Below are positions 36,499-48,374 of a stretch of 64,000 bases of DNA, piece after piece (within the stretch, counting starts at the first letter, position 1; each line of letters begins with the position of its first letter). Position numbers and translations under genes: made by a program. The notes beneath the pieces are model-generated. The model worked only from the letters and a program-made list of their open reading frames with translations, had not been told where the DNA came from and did no database searches. The DNA comes from Macrotis lagotis (lineage: Eukaryota > Chordata > Mammalia > Peramelemorphia > Peramelidae): the NCBI RefSeq assembly GCF_037893015.1, contig NC_133665.1:197010714-197074713 (forward strand), read 5' to 3'.

Positions 36499-36516
36499 CC
36501 CCCCCCCCCCCCCCCA
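36499..36516. repeat. Poly-C run
   Basis: About 18 consecutive C on the plus strand; length may be unreliable in the assembly. Confidence 0.8.
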
Positions 36517-37069
36517 TCACACTGAGCAGACAAAAGGGAGAAGCAGATGGTGGTTCCAATTTGTGTCGTCTCCGAGCAGCCAGAGTTCACTCTGCTTCTG
36601 AATTCTAGCCCTAATTCTGAGCTGGCTCTGAGCCAGCTACAAGCTGCAAAGTTGCCTGCCTCTCTGCTGCTACCTGATGCCTTCTCCTTCTCACTCCTAC
36701 CGTTCTCTCATGTTCTTTCCCTCTGATCACTTAAAAAATTTCTGCCATTGTGTTAAGTTCTGCCTTTTTATCTAAATACTGTGCTAATCCCTTTGTCCAG
36801 CTGGGAAGAAATACATCTCTCCTATCCTCCCATCCTGTCCTCAAGTGGGGTTGGCCTTACTTAATAGGATAGACAGAATAAAGAAATGGACAGAAAGACA
36901 ACATTGGAATAGATCTGACCTGGATAGAAGTCCCACCTTTAATCAAGTCACTCTCAGTGCCCCAGGAGACCCTCTAAGACTGTGGGCACTAAAGAGATGG
37001 GGCAATTTCCCTACCTTTGTGTGAAATCACAGGTTTGAGCCAATCTGCACACAAGCAAGGTCTTTTAAA

Positions 37070-37215
37070 ATTTTAATTTATTTTTTGCAAGGCAATGAGA
37101 TTAAGTGCCTTGCCCAAGGTCACACTGCTAAGTAAGTATTAAATGTCTGAGGTTGGATTTGAACGCAGATCTTCCAGGGCCAGAGCTCTATTCACTGTAC
37201 CACTTAGCTTTCCCC
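37070..37215 (-). mobile_element. WSINE1-like SINE
   Basis: TTTTGCAAGGCAATGAGATT, CTTGCCCAAGGTCACACTGC and ATTCACTGTACCACTTAGCT in antisense order. Flanks GCAAGGTCTTTTAAAA and GCAGGGTCTTAAAAAA look like a diverged duplication. Confidence 0.7.
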
Positions 37216-37644
37216 AGCAGGGTCTTAAAAAAAACCCCCAACATATAGTAGACATGAATTCACCAAAATGGAAGTGTTTTTTATATATATTCATGGAATG
37301 CCCCTCTTATCTTCTTGTCATTCCTGAGGGTTTCTCCTGATGCCATTGGGCAGGACTGGGCCCCTCCCCTCAGGTGACTTAGAGACTTTGCTTAGCTTGG
37401 TTCCAGGTCTCTGATGGTTCTGGGAGCTCCTGTGGGCTCAGCCCCAAGGATGCTGTCTATGAGCTCTGAGCTTTGAATGTGAGGGAAATGGATTGTGATC
37501 TGTTCCTGAGTTCAACTAAAAAAAAAGATCTCTGTTAGGTCTGAATTGGAGCTTCCACTCTGAAAACCTTCTGTGATATGAAACTGAGGTCACCCTTTTC
37601 TGGTTAGTTTGATTGACCAGGCCTGTAGGTCATTCCCAGACCCA

Positions 37645-37770
37645 GGACAGTTCAGCTGGGAAGGGCCCCAGAGGCCATTCCATTTATCCTTCTCATTTTA
37701 ACAGGTAAAGAAACTGAGGCCCACAGTAAGTGCCTCTCTCAAGTTCCCATAGATTTCAGAGAGGGGATGG
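37645..37770 (-). mobile_element. MIR-like fragment
   Basis: TTTAACAGGTAAAGAAACTG followed by AGGCCCACAGTAAGTG is antisense MIR core. Confidence 0.5.
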
Positions 37771-40224
37771 AGACCCAAGTCATCAGAACTTAAATTTGGG
37801 GAGCTTCCAGGACCTTTCTGGACTTCCCCACCTTTCTGAGGACCTTTTTCAGAATCCTGCTTCCTTGAGGAGGCATGTGAAATGGACTGAGTCCTGGGCC
37901 TTTATCAGGAGACCAGGGTAGCCCTGACCAGTGATGACCAACATCTCTCAAGGCCTTTTAAAGCATTTCCCCAGAGTTGCTCTGGTTCTTCACAGACTGT
38001 CGAGACCAGAAGCTCCTTGGAGATGACTTAGCTCCAGTTCCTCATAGACTCACCCGAATGGGCCTCCTCTCTGGGGCCCAGGACCACCACTTGCACTGAC
38101 CACTCTGGCTCTGGCTTCTTCCCTGCCCCCCGGAACAGCTCAGTTTTCATTCTGACTCCCAGAGCACCATACATCACAAAGAGGGAGACTTCCAACTGCA
38201 ATTTTGTGCTTCTTTTGGGGAGTTCCCTGGAAGAACTGAGACCAGGAGAAGCAGCTGGGCTCCTCAAGCTTTGCAAACCACCAGGTCATCATGTGCAGAT
38301 ACGTAAGACTGGTCCCTTTGGACCTCCCTCCCTCTGACCCTCTCTCCCCAGGAGTCCACATTCTCCTGCCCTTCTAAGGACTAGCCTTGCCCTGCACTGT
38401 TTCCCCAGGCCTCTATCCCCATGCCAGTGGTCCCCTATAGCCCCACAAGGACAATGTCCAAATTCTACTCCATGGGGCTTTTCTGCTGGGGTAACATGGT
38501 TGGGATATATCCCTCATGTTTTATTTTCCTTTCCTCCATCTCTCTCCAATTATGGCTTTGCTAAAACAAGTCCTTATAAAATCCATCTCTAGCCCCCTCA
38601 GGTTACATAGTAACTGAGCTAAACCTGTCTTGGGACCCTCCCCAGCTCAGCCCTGATTCTCAGTCTGGGCAGCTCAGCTCTTTTCCATCATGATGGATGG
38701 CAGCTCTCAAGTCATGCCTTGGTGCCATCCTTGGATGGCAGACTCTGGTTGTGGACCTAGGCCCAGGACTATATCATGTGTGTTTGGTACACTTGGCCAC
38801 TGAGCAAAGGTAAATGGTCCCTCTGATAGCCGATCCTGGTTACTGGCCTCTGCTAAAGTTGGAGAGTCCAGAAAGGGCAACCAAGACCTCTGGTGCTCAG
38901 ACCAGTGGGTGAAGAGTAGGTAGAGAGGCAGGGTCCAGGATGCTCTGGCCATTTTGACCTCAGACTAGCCTCCTTGGTGACTTCCAACCCTAGCCCTAAT
39001 GTCTGTTTGGGTTTCAATGAGCCTTGCTCACCCCTCTCCCCGAGGTTACAGAGATTGTGTCCTTGACCCTGCTTCCTTCAGAGCAGCCTGACTTGGGCTT
39101 GCTCATTCAGGTAGATGGCTCTTGGGGTTCCAGAAGGTCCTGACTAGAGGGAACTGGATGATGCCATGAAGAAGACCTTGCTCCCAGACACAAATGTTCT
39201 CATGTTCTCATTCCCCCCACCTCCAATGAAATAGCCTACAGGCAATGATGGGACAAGAAAGGGGGAAGGTGGACAGCTCCCAATGGGGGCTTGAGTCAGC
39301 AAGAATGACCAGTGGTTTCTATGAGTGCTAAGAGCAGAATGAAAGGGACCCAGATGAAATAAGCCTTTGGGATAATGGAGCACCAGACCAGGCTTCCCCA
39401 GGAGTCCAGTTTCACTGCTTAGTTCTGAAAGTCAGGCTGAGGGAGCTGCTCCCCCTCATAGCAACCCATTGAGCAATCAGGGCAGCACCTGGAGGGAGAG
39501 GGGGAGCCTTTGGTCCTATTTAGTCTCATCTACTCCCTTCTATTAATGATTGGAAACTCAGGAGAGGAAGTGACCCCATCTCCCCTGGCAGTGAGTCAAG
39601 TCAAGACAGTGGCACTAGATGAGCCACTGGGGATCCCATAGTGCATGCACCCATGAGTCTTCCTGAGTTCAAATCCAACCTCAGATGTTGACTGTGTGAT
39701 CCTGGGCAAATCATTTTAATCTCAGTTTCCTCATCTGTAACATGAACTGGAGAAGGCAAAGGCAAACTACTCCAAGATCTCTATGAAAACCCCAAAAAGG
39801 GATTATGAAGAGTTAGGCATGATTAAAAGTGACAAAACAAGAAACCAAAGCAGGGAAGACCAGTGTCTCTGTAGTAAAGACTACACAAACCAACTTTTCT
39901 ACCAATGTAACATTTATTAATCACCTTCACTTTGCCAGGCCTTGGGCTAGAGACCAGGGGGACAAAGAAACCGAGCTTTACCCAATGACTAACAGGGAAT
40001 CATACTCCTGGTCTGTTCATCTCTGACTTCACAGATGTTTAGCAATGGTCAGGATGACCCCACACTCCTCCTTGGTAGCTTCTTGAGCTTCATCCTCTCA
40101 AGTGCCTGAAGTGACCCTTAGTGGTGGTGGTAGTGGGGAGTATGATGGGCACTGTCCAAGGATACCCACCTCCCAGGTCACATGCAGCTGGGGACAGGGA
40201 AAGACCGTGGAAGGAAAGCTGGAC
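37771..40224. other. Intergenic, one MAR1 SINE, no gene seen
   Basis: Only the MAR1-type SINE at 39,620-39,845 is recognised. Remaining sequence has moderate GC and short chance frames. Confidence 0.45.
39620..39845 (+). mobile_element. MAR1-type SINE
   Basis: GAGTTCAAATCCAACCTCAG, GTGTGATCCTGGGCAAATCA, AACTGGAGAAGGCAAAGGCA and a GAAGAGTTAGGCATGATTAA tail. Same layout as 11,175-11,390. Confidence 0.65.
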
Positions 40225-40380
40225 TTGGAGAGGGGTCAGAGGACCTGAGTTTGAATCCTGGCTCTGCTACTTATACCCCATGCTTTGAACAGGTCATTTT
40301 CTCATCTTGAAAATAAAGTGGGTAAATTCAATGGTCTTTGAAGCCTCTTTCAGGTCTAGATCTAAGTTCTTTGTCCACCT
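40225..40380 (+). mobile_element. MIR SINE
   Basis: CTGAGTTTGAATCCTGGCTC, CAGGTCATTTTCTCATCTTG and GAAGCCTCTTTCAGGTCTAG match MIR. Confidence 0.65.
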
Positions 40381-40871
40381 GAGTCACCAGCTCTGTGAGC
40401 TCCTGGTCAGATCTACTCACTGGTCTGGTCAAACCCTGACCCTGCTCTGAGCACCTGGGCAAACAATGGGGCACTGGGGTCAAGAGACCACAGATCAGGG
40501 AATCAGACAAACCTTGGAAATGGGCTGAGGTCTGAATCACAACCATGCAATGGAAAACCAGAAGTTCCTGAGCACAGCTTGCATGTCTTTGAACAAAGAT
40601 GAGTCAAAAACTGATTGCAAGAAGATTGAGGGCAGGAAATTGCTGCCAGCCAGGCAGGTCAGATAAGGGAGGAATAGATGAGGTTACTGTTGATGATCTG
40701 GCTCCACCTGCTTAGTATTTCTGGCAGCTTCTGGTATATTCCTGCTCTGTCTTTGGCTGGCTTTTGGGCCTCCTGAGCCCCTTCTTCACCTGTTGCAGCA
40801 GAGGAGCAGGTGCACTGACAAAGACACAGGCAGATACTGTGGGGGGGGGTCACCACAAATCAGTAGTTAGG

Positions 40872-42302
40872 GTTTTTTTTTATTTCATTTTATTTTGTTT
40901 TCCATTTACCTGCAGAGAGAGTTTTCAGCAAATATGCTTTTATAAACTTTTGAGTTCCACATTTTTTCTCCCACCCTTCCTTTCCTCCTCCATCCCCATG
41001 GTAGTAATCTTATATAATGTTTACATCTGTGACTAACATTCCATAGTAGTTATGCTGTGAAAGAGGAATTAGAAGGGGGGAAAGCCATGAGGAAGAAATA
41101 AACAACATAAAAGAAGTTAAAAAGTGACCATTGTCTGCTTTGCTGTGGATTCAGCCTCCATAGGTTTTTTCCTTTAGATGTGCATGGCATTTTCCTAAAC
41201 AGTTAGCTCAAGTTTATCTTTGATCACTGAACTACTAGGGGAGTTGTATCTATCATAGTTGATCATCTCATAATGTTGATGTTAATGTGTAAAAAATGTT
41301 CTCCTGGTTCTGCTCACTTCATCAGCATCAGTTCAGACAAGTCTTTCCAGGTTTTTCTAGAGTCTGGCTAATAAGGATTTCTTTCAGAACAACATTACTC
41401 CAGACCATTCATGACTTCTTCAACCATTCCCCATTTAATGGGAATTCCCTCAATTTCCAATTCTTTGCCAGTATAAAAAGAGATATTATAAATATTGTTG
41501 CATATATGGGTCTTTCCCCCTTTTACAATCTATTTGGGGTACAGTGGGATTGCTGGATCAAAGGGTATGCACAGTTTGATTGTCCTTTGAGCCTAGCTCC
41601 AAATTGGTCTCTAGAATGATTGGATCAGTTCTCAATTCCACCAACAATGCCTCACTGTCCACTTTTCCCACATCTTCAACGTTGATCATTTTCCTTTTTT
41701 TGTCATTTTATCCAATCTGATGGGTGTAAGGTGATACCTCAGAGTTGTTTTTAACTTGCATCTCTCTAATCAATAGTGATTGGAAGCATTTTTCATATTA
41801 CTATAGATAGCTTTAATTTCTTTATTTGAAAACTGCCTGTTCATATCCTTTGATCATTTATCAATTAGAGAATGACTTGTATACTTATAAATGTGACTCA
41901 GTTCTTTATATATTTTACAAATGAGTGCTTTATCAGAAACAGTAGCAGTGAAAATTGTTTCCCAGCTTTCTGTATACCTTCTATTCTTGGTTCCATTAGT
42001 CGTTTGTACAAAAATAGATTATGTGGTTGAAAATATCCATTTTGTGATTTATAATGTTCTCTGTCTCTTCCTTGGCTATAAACTTCTCCCCATTCCATAG
42101 ATCTGACAGACCATTCCTTGTTCTAAGCTTATGACATCATCCTTTATGTCTAAATCCTGTTTCCAGTTTGAGTTTATCTTGGTATAGGGGGTGAGATATT
42201 AGTCTATGCCTAGTTTCTGTTTGGGGGTTTATCAAACAGTGTATTACTTTAGTCATTTCCTACTGATTCTTTTATGCCTAATCTATTCCACTTGTCTTTC
42301 TT
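40872..42302 (-). mobile_element. L1, 3' UTR and ORF2 C-terminal part
   Basis: Starts with a T-rich run (antisense poly-A tail) near 40,872. It continues through marsupial L1 3' UTR-type sequence and the usual L1 antisense text for the ORF2 3' end (41,400-42,250), including the diagnostic ATCCAATCTGATGGGTGTAA at 41,731-41,750. Interrupted at ~42,303 by a SINE. Confidence 0.75.
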
Positions 42303-42620
42303 AGCTAAGGGGTGGCTAGGTGGTGCAGTGGACAGAGCACTGGCCTTGAGTCAGGAAGCAGGGAGTTTGAATCCAGCCCCAGACACTTGCCACTTACTTA
42401 CTAGCTGTGTGACCTTGGGCAAGTTACTTAATTCCATTTGCCTCACATCCAAGGCCATATCCAGTCCCCCCTGATTCCTATCTGGCTACTGGACCCACAT
42501 GGCTCTGGAGGAGAAAGTGAGTTGGTGACAGCACAGTTCCCCTCACTCAAATCCAATTCATATGTTTGTCATGGAAGCACCTCCCTGATGTTGTGATCTT
42601 CTTTGGAAATGAATTTCTTC
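42303..42620 (+). mobile_element. tRNA-derived SINE with RTE-type tail
   Basis: The head GGGTGGCTAGGTGGTGCAGT is tRNA-like and followed by a box B-like GTTTGAATCC. The body (GTGTGACCTTGGGCAAGT) and the RTE-like tail (CCTCCCTGATGTTGTGATCT) follow. The family is of the marsupial MAR/WALLSI kind; the exact subfamily is not certain. It lies inside the 40.9-43.1 kb L1. Confidence 0.75.
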
Positions 42621-43115
42621 TCTTATTGCTGAAGCTAACATTTCTAATAGAATATTGAATAATAGTGGTGATAATGGGCATTCTTGTTTCACCCTGATCT
42701 TATTGATAAGGGCTCTAGTTTATCCCCGGTACATATAATGCTTGTTGATACTACTTATCATTTTTAGAAAAACTCCCTTTATTCCTATGCTCTCTAGTAT
42801 TCTTTAATAGGAATGGGTGCTTATTTTATCAAAGACTTTTTCAGCATCTATTCAGACGATCATGTGATTTCTGATCATTTTGCTCTCAAAACAGTCAGTT
42901 ATGCTGATTGTTTTCCTAATGTTGAGCCATCCCTGCACACCTGGTATAAATCCTACCTGATTACAGTATATTAGTCTAGCAAACATTTGCTGTAATTTCT
43001 TTGCTAAATTTTTATTTAATATTTTTGCATCGATATTTATTAGAGAGACTGGACTATAATTTTCTTTGTCTGTTTTGACTCTTCATGGTTCAGGTATCAG
43101 CAGCACATTGGTGTC
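42621..43115 (-). mobile_element. L1, ORF2 reverse-transcriptase part
   Basis: Antisense L1 ORF2 palm/finger sequence, ending near a phrase corresponding to the NYRPISLMN region. It belongs to the same element as 40,872-42,302, but roughly 0.7-0.8 kb of ORF2 expected between the two halves appears to be missing where the SINE sits. Confidence 0.7.
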
Positions 43116-44044
43116 ATAAAAAGAATTGGGCAGAGGACACACACAGTAGGCTTGTCATCAGTGCTTATTGAACTGAATTGAATTGGCAGTCCATGACCTA
43201 GAGTTAGCAGAGGATCTAGACGTGCATCATCATGCCCTGGCAGATCCTGCATCTGGACAATGAGCTGGGCTGAAGAGAGCTGGCCAGATGGTCTTTGGGA
43301 AACTGTGCTGTGCTTCCAATCTTCACTTCAGGGTTCTGGAAATAAATGACTACATAACCCTTACAAAAACCTTTGGAGGGGACAGTGAGGGTCACTTCCC
43401 ATTCTTTCTGACCCTGCACTGAATCACCAGACATCTGCCTTCTCTGCTTTAACCCAGGCATCATTGATAGAGATGTTGACATCTCCCCTACCCCACCCCC
43501 AGGAAGTGCTTCCTTCTGCCAGAAACATGAACTAAGGCTCTTTCCATACAGATGGAGCTGCTTTTATCTAGACCTAGTCTAACCTGTAAAAACAAAGAAC
43601 AGAGTTGAAGCCACAAGGTTCATAGCCCCAAGGTGAACCATGCGGAGACTCAGTTGATGTCTGAATTCACCCATCCCAATCCCCTGATAGTAGACAAAGG
43701 ACTGGGAGATGCGAGTGCCCTCCATGTATAGAGAGGAAACCAAGAATGGGGGACTCAGAGGGAGACCTGAACTGCACAGTCACATGTATCATTGTAGCTT
43801 GCCTGTCTAAGGTCTGACTGGGTCAGTGTTTATGTGAAATCTCTTTCTTCCTTTTATAAAATTTGGGATGGTTTCCGGCCTTTGGTTGAAAACCACTCAG
43901 TGCTTGGTCTCTACTTCCTTGGGAAATTGAAGGGCAAGGGCTGTGGCAGGGGCACTGGGGTAAATGACCATCATGGAAATTCTCCATTGCCCTTTGGCTA
44001 TCTGAAATTTTATTTATTTGGAGACTGGGACTAAACCTAAACCT

Positions 44045-44495
44045 GTTCAAGAATTTTCACTGGCTTTCTGTTGACTCCAGAATAAAACATAGATTTCTGG
44101 TTGATATTTGAGTCTTCTGACTCTTGGTTTCTACTACATCTCCCTGAGCTGTGCCCATAACTCCCCCACCACAATGATGTTCTAGTATTCACTCTGTCCT
44201 GTGGACATCATTCCATCTCATGTCCTTCAAACTCTCCCTAGTCCCTCACCTCTTCCTCTTGAAAACAGTAGCTCTCTTCAAGGCTCAACTTAGGAGCTAT
44301 CTCCTTCAAGAGCTTCTCATCAGTCCTCCCTGCTTTCAGTGCCTCCCCTCTGAAATTTACCATGTATTGATTTTGTCTCTACCCATCTGTAGGCAGGCAC
44401 TTCATTGCCTCCTAGTAGAGCAGAAGCATCTCACTCTTGCCTCTGGTTCCTGCATGGTATTCTGTACACATTAGATGCTTAATAAATGGCCACTG
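44045..44495 (+). mobile_element. L2 LINE 3' region
   Basis: TCACTGGCTTTCTGTTGACT, GAATAAAACATAGATTTCTG, AGCTCTCTTCAAGGCTCAAC, GAGCTTCTCATCAGTCCTCC and AGATGCTTAATAAATGGCC follow the order of the L2 3' UTR. About 450 bp. Confidence 0.7.
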
Positions 44496-44560
44496 AATTT
44501 TTATAGATAAACTCTTCTAAGAAGACACTTTGGCTATGGGGTTCCTCACATAATCTCACC

Positions 44561-44561
<1 letters not shown>

Positions 44562-44605
<44 letters not shown>
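44562..44605. repeat. (CA)n microsatellite
   Basis: About 21 CA units, just downstream of the L2 fragment. Confidence 0.95.
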
Positions 44606-44610
<5 letters not shown>

Positions 44611-46079
44611 ACATGTCCTATCCTTGATGGCTCAGCATCTACTCTCTGTTTCTTTCCCCATTTCCTCCTCAAGAGGCCAATATGCCTGTTTTTGATTGCT
44701 TTCATGGGTTCTTCACTTCTCCTCCAGAGATTCTCATCTCCATTCCAGCTCTGTCACCCACAGGGAGTCCACAAACTGCTTGGATCTCACCCTTTCTAAG
44801 CCTTGAAGTGTCCCTCCCTCTCTGATTACAACCTTCTATCCTCCCCATCTCCTGAACCCTCATTCTGACTTTCATTTTCTTCCAGTGTATCTGCTATTTC
44901 TTAATTCCTTGTGCTCCTTTTTAAGGAGAAATCAAAAGACCTGTACTTTGCCCTTGGCCATTACCATGAGTTATCTTAGATGGTACCAACTCTACTTTCA
45001 ATCCTGGAGGAGCCTTGACTCTTTTAAGGATACACTAAGGTTAGATAATTGTATGGATTCCTGGAGGTGAAAGTGAGGTTCACAGAAGGTTGCCTGTTTG
45101 TCAATGGTATTCCTCTCCAGAGGACTCACAACCCTATGGTAGTATCTTAAAGATCTAGGTCTATGTTCATGACGGGAATAAAAATAGGAGTCATCACAAC
45201 ATGAAGAGATTGCCATGCTAGCAGGCTGAATTTTATTCCCTGACCCAGATGAGTTAAAATCAAAAGGTAATGCCATGATCAGAAAGGTTCTAGGTCTCTC
45301 TTAAAAATTAGAACTTGGGAGAGAAGAATACTTTCATATACTTTTCTGGACTACTTGAGGTCCTTATGCATTATTTTCATTTTTATGGAGTATATAATAA
45401 AGGCTCTTATACCTTATGTATGAAGTTGCCTCGAGTGCTTGAGTGGGATCTTAGGACCACATTTGTGGAGATCTAGTTATAAAATATATTATGTGCTTTC
45501 CAGAGATAATTTTTGTGGGAGCAATACAAACCAAAAAGAGTGATCAACTTGAGTTGGGAGGAGAGGGCTGCTTCCAAGACTGGGCTTAACCAAGAGTGTG
45601 GGTTACACAGATGTAAAGCACAGTGGGACAATCAAGAGATTCACAAAGAATTTCTGCCCTCCACCGCAACTCCTGTACTGAGTTGCTCCAATAAGGTTTG
45701 TTTGACAGTAATGATGGTGACGTATTGTAACCAAACCCCACTAAAACATGGTAACATTCTGTGGCACTTCATCCAATCTGAAGAGGTAAAATTCCATCTC
45801 CTGTCTAATTAGGAGAGTCTAGAGAGTTGTCTGCTGCATTATCCTCCTTTAGCATTCAGATTTGTCAGAAAATTGCTTTTGAACAGACCAAGGGCAATAC
45901 CAACCAATCCCAAGAGTGTGCCTTAATCTTCTGAGTTTCTAATGGGCCTGAAAATAGAGGAGGAGCAGAGTCTGAATGCTTTCTCTGTAGGGCTCCCTCT
46001 TCCCCTGGCACCTGCCTGGTTTCAACTCCATGGTATAAGATAAGTCTTTTGGATACCCCTAGTGTTCCCCTACACTTTC

Positions 46080-46205
46080 CTGCCCTTTTTCTGATTGTAA
46101 ACTCTTTGAGAATGGGGACTGTCTTTCTTTTACTTAATTGTATCCCCAGTAACTTAGCACAGGGCCTAGAAAATAAAATAGTTGGTACTTAATGTTGATT
46201 TGCTT
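46080..46205 (+). mobile_element. L2-type 3' end
   Basis: GTAAACTCTTTGAGAATGGG, TATCCCCAGTAACTTAGCAC and TTGGTACTTAATGTTGATTT. Confidence 0.6.
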
Positions 46206-46809
46206 GGATTGGGCATGAGCAGCTAGTTGCCCTAGGACAGTGTCTATGATGGAGTCCACAGAGGATTAGTGCAGCATTGATGGGGTGATAGAGTTCCTCA
46301 CTTCCTCTTCCCCTACTCATTCCATGATCCTGGGGCTCATTATGGACATATGGGCAGGGTGTCCTGGGTAAAAAGTCCCCAAGTCTTGAGGCAGCATTCT
46401 GCAGTGAGTCTAAAGCTGACATATTTCTAGATTTCTGTAAAGAACTGATTTAAATAGAATTTTGCCTACTCTGAAAGCAAGTATCCTTTCATGATATTCT
46501 TTTGAAGGAAGTGTTCCCTATAGTGCTGCTCCACCCCCCACCCCAGTCTTTGCAGGTGGCCCACATATGTCCCTTTCTTCACAAGGTCCTTGTCATCATC
46601 TTCATGGCCATCATTGCTGGTAATTCCATCCTCCTCCCTGTGACACGTGTGGCTCAAGATTTTGCTTTTACTCCTCCCTCTCCCTAGCCCTTTGCTCTCC
46701 ATGTCCAGACTGAATAGGCTTCCTACACATGGCTCAAGAATCTCTCTGCTTGCTTCCATTCCCACTGCCAACACATGGGGTCCTTGTAGCCTCTCAGCAA
46801 GCTTGTATT

Positions 46810-46930
46810 CATAGCAGGCCCCTGGACTCAGATGACTCCAGAGGAGAAAGGGAGGCTGGTGACTTAGTGTAGTAGCCCCTCACACATGTACTGTCATGGT
46901 GACATCAGCACCATGGCCGAAGACAGACAT
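46810..46930 (+). mobile_element. MAR/RTE-tailed SINE, 3' half
   Basis: CTCCAGAGGAGAAAGGGAGG, CTGGTGACTTAG and a CATGGTGACATCA tail parallel the 3' half of the SINE at 42,480-42,600. Confidence 0.5.
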
Positions 46931-47564
46931 GGGTACTTACCACAGACAAAGAAGTGATCACCTCCATGTCACATTGCCTTGCAGCTAAGGGTGTGTGGAG
47001 GAATCCTTGGGCATGGAGGGGAAAGGCACAGGGCAGAGTGGACCTTCCCTTTTGTGGAGCCCCTGGAGATAACCAGGCACTGGCTTTCCTGGTTTCTAAT
47101 CCTGCTTATAACATTGGTTACCTTTCTGATCTTAGACCCTCGATCTTTGTCCTCTCATATATGAAATATGGGACTTAGATTAGAGGGCCACTGAGAGCAA
47201 CTCCTTCCAATTTAGATCTACAAACCTAGGGTTTTGTTCTTCTGAGAGTATTTTTTTCAAAGAACCTTAACTGTGAGCCTTGGCTACAGAGCCCCAGACT
47301 TTCCATGAAGCCATGACTGCCTCACTTGGGGTTCCTTAGAGCTTCTTCTAATGTGAGTGTCTCTGATATATTGGAGGGTGGACAAGGAAGCTGTGCTGTG
47401 GTTTCCCTTGCCATCTATCTACTACTTGGGGGTTACCCCTCCTACCCATAACATCTAGGTCTGCCTCTCTGAAATAGTCTTCGGGACCCTGTTGATGTGC
47501 CTGAGAGGCCTCTTGCAGAGCAGGCTTTGCAATCATTTCTGCATTCCTAGTTTTCCTGGCTTCC

Positions 47565-47565
<1 letters not shown>

Positions 47566-47612
<47 letters not shown>
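47566..47612. repeat. (CA)n microsatellite
   Basis: About 23 CA units. Confidence 0.95.
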
Positions 47613-47615
<3 letters not shown>

Positions 47616-48374
47616 TTTCTATACCTCTGGGGAAATCTGTGGGAGGCTCAGTCATCTCTGAGACGACCTCCTAAGTCTCCATGAAGGAACCTCAAATGAA
47701 GACCTGAGCAAGTCTAAGCCCATCCAAGCTTTGTCCCTCTTTTTAGTTTCACGTTTCCTATACTTTACTCCATCCTAGACTGGTGTGACTAGCAGCCTAG
47801 CCCTGGGGAGGAAGCCAGAACTAATGGGGCTGGCTGATCTCTCATCTTCAAGAGGACCTTCAGCTAGACATAACTTTTTTTCACACCTCAAACATTTCCT
47901 CTCTGAGAGTAAGATTCTCTAGGCCCTGACTACTAGGGGAGGACAGACCTGCCCTTAGCTTTCCCTGGCTAGCTTAGTCAGTTCCTTTCCACCACTTTGG
48001 TGGTTTTGAGAAGGGCAGTATCCTTAATGGTCAAAGAGAGCAGTGAGCAGAAATGAGAGTTCTGCTTCCAAGAATTAGATTGGCCAAAGGATAATGTTGG
48101 GGTTAGGGATGACATCAACCCTTGGAGGAGCTAGGATGAGGTTGGGGGCTTGTGGCAGTTTGATGCAGACCCATGGCGCCTGCTGGTTTCCTACCACAAT
48201 CTGCTTTCTTCCCAGTCTGGGGGTTGGGGTGGGGGTGCTCCATACAGCACCTAGACTTCCTTGAGATTCTCTCTGGCTGGCTCCTGAAGAGTTGGAAGTG
48301 GGGGAAGGGTGGCTAGAAGAATATCTGGGGTTGATTTAGCAAACACTGAAAAAATTCACTAAAGAAGGAAATGG

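Larger units (their letters stand above)
33788..37069. other. Intergenic, AT-rich, no gene seen
   Basis: Contains the CT/CGCT microsatellite and a poly-C run. The 33.8-34.75 kb part is AT-rich with a small inverted-repeat-like TGGTAGATTTATTTCTACCA at 34,728-34,747. No gene recognised. Confidence 0.45.
44606..48374. other. Intergenic, no gene seen
   Basis: L2 end at 46,080-46,205, SINE half at 46,810-46,930 and CA repeat at 47,566-47,612. Nothing else recognised. This region lies 3' of TFPI2. Confidence 0.45.

Noticed and set aside
41296-41619. 107-codon plus-strand frame
   Set aside because: It is the antisense of an L1 3' region; no host gene.
42303-42375. tRNA-like heads of SINEs (here and in other SINE copies)
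   Set aside because: They have box A/B-like text but are SINE heads followed by SINE bodies; no cloverleaf of a functional tRNA could be drawn.
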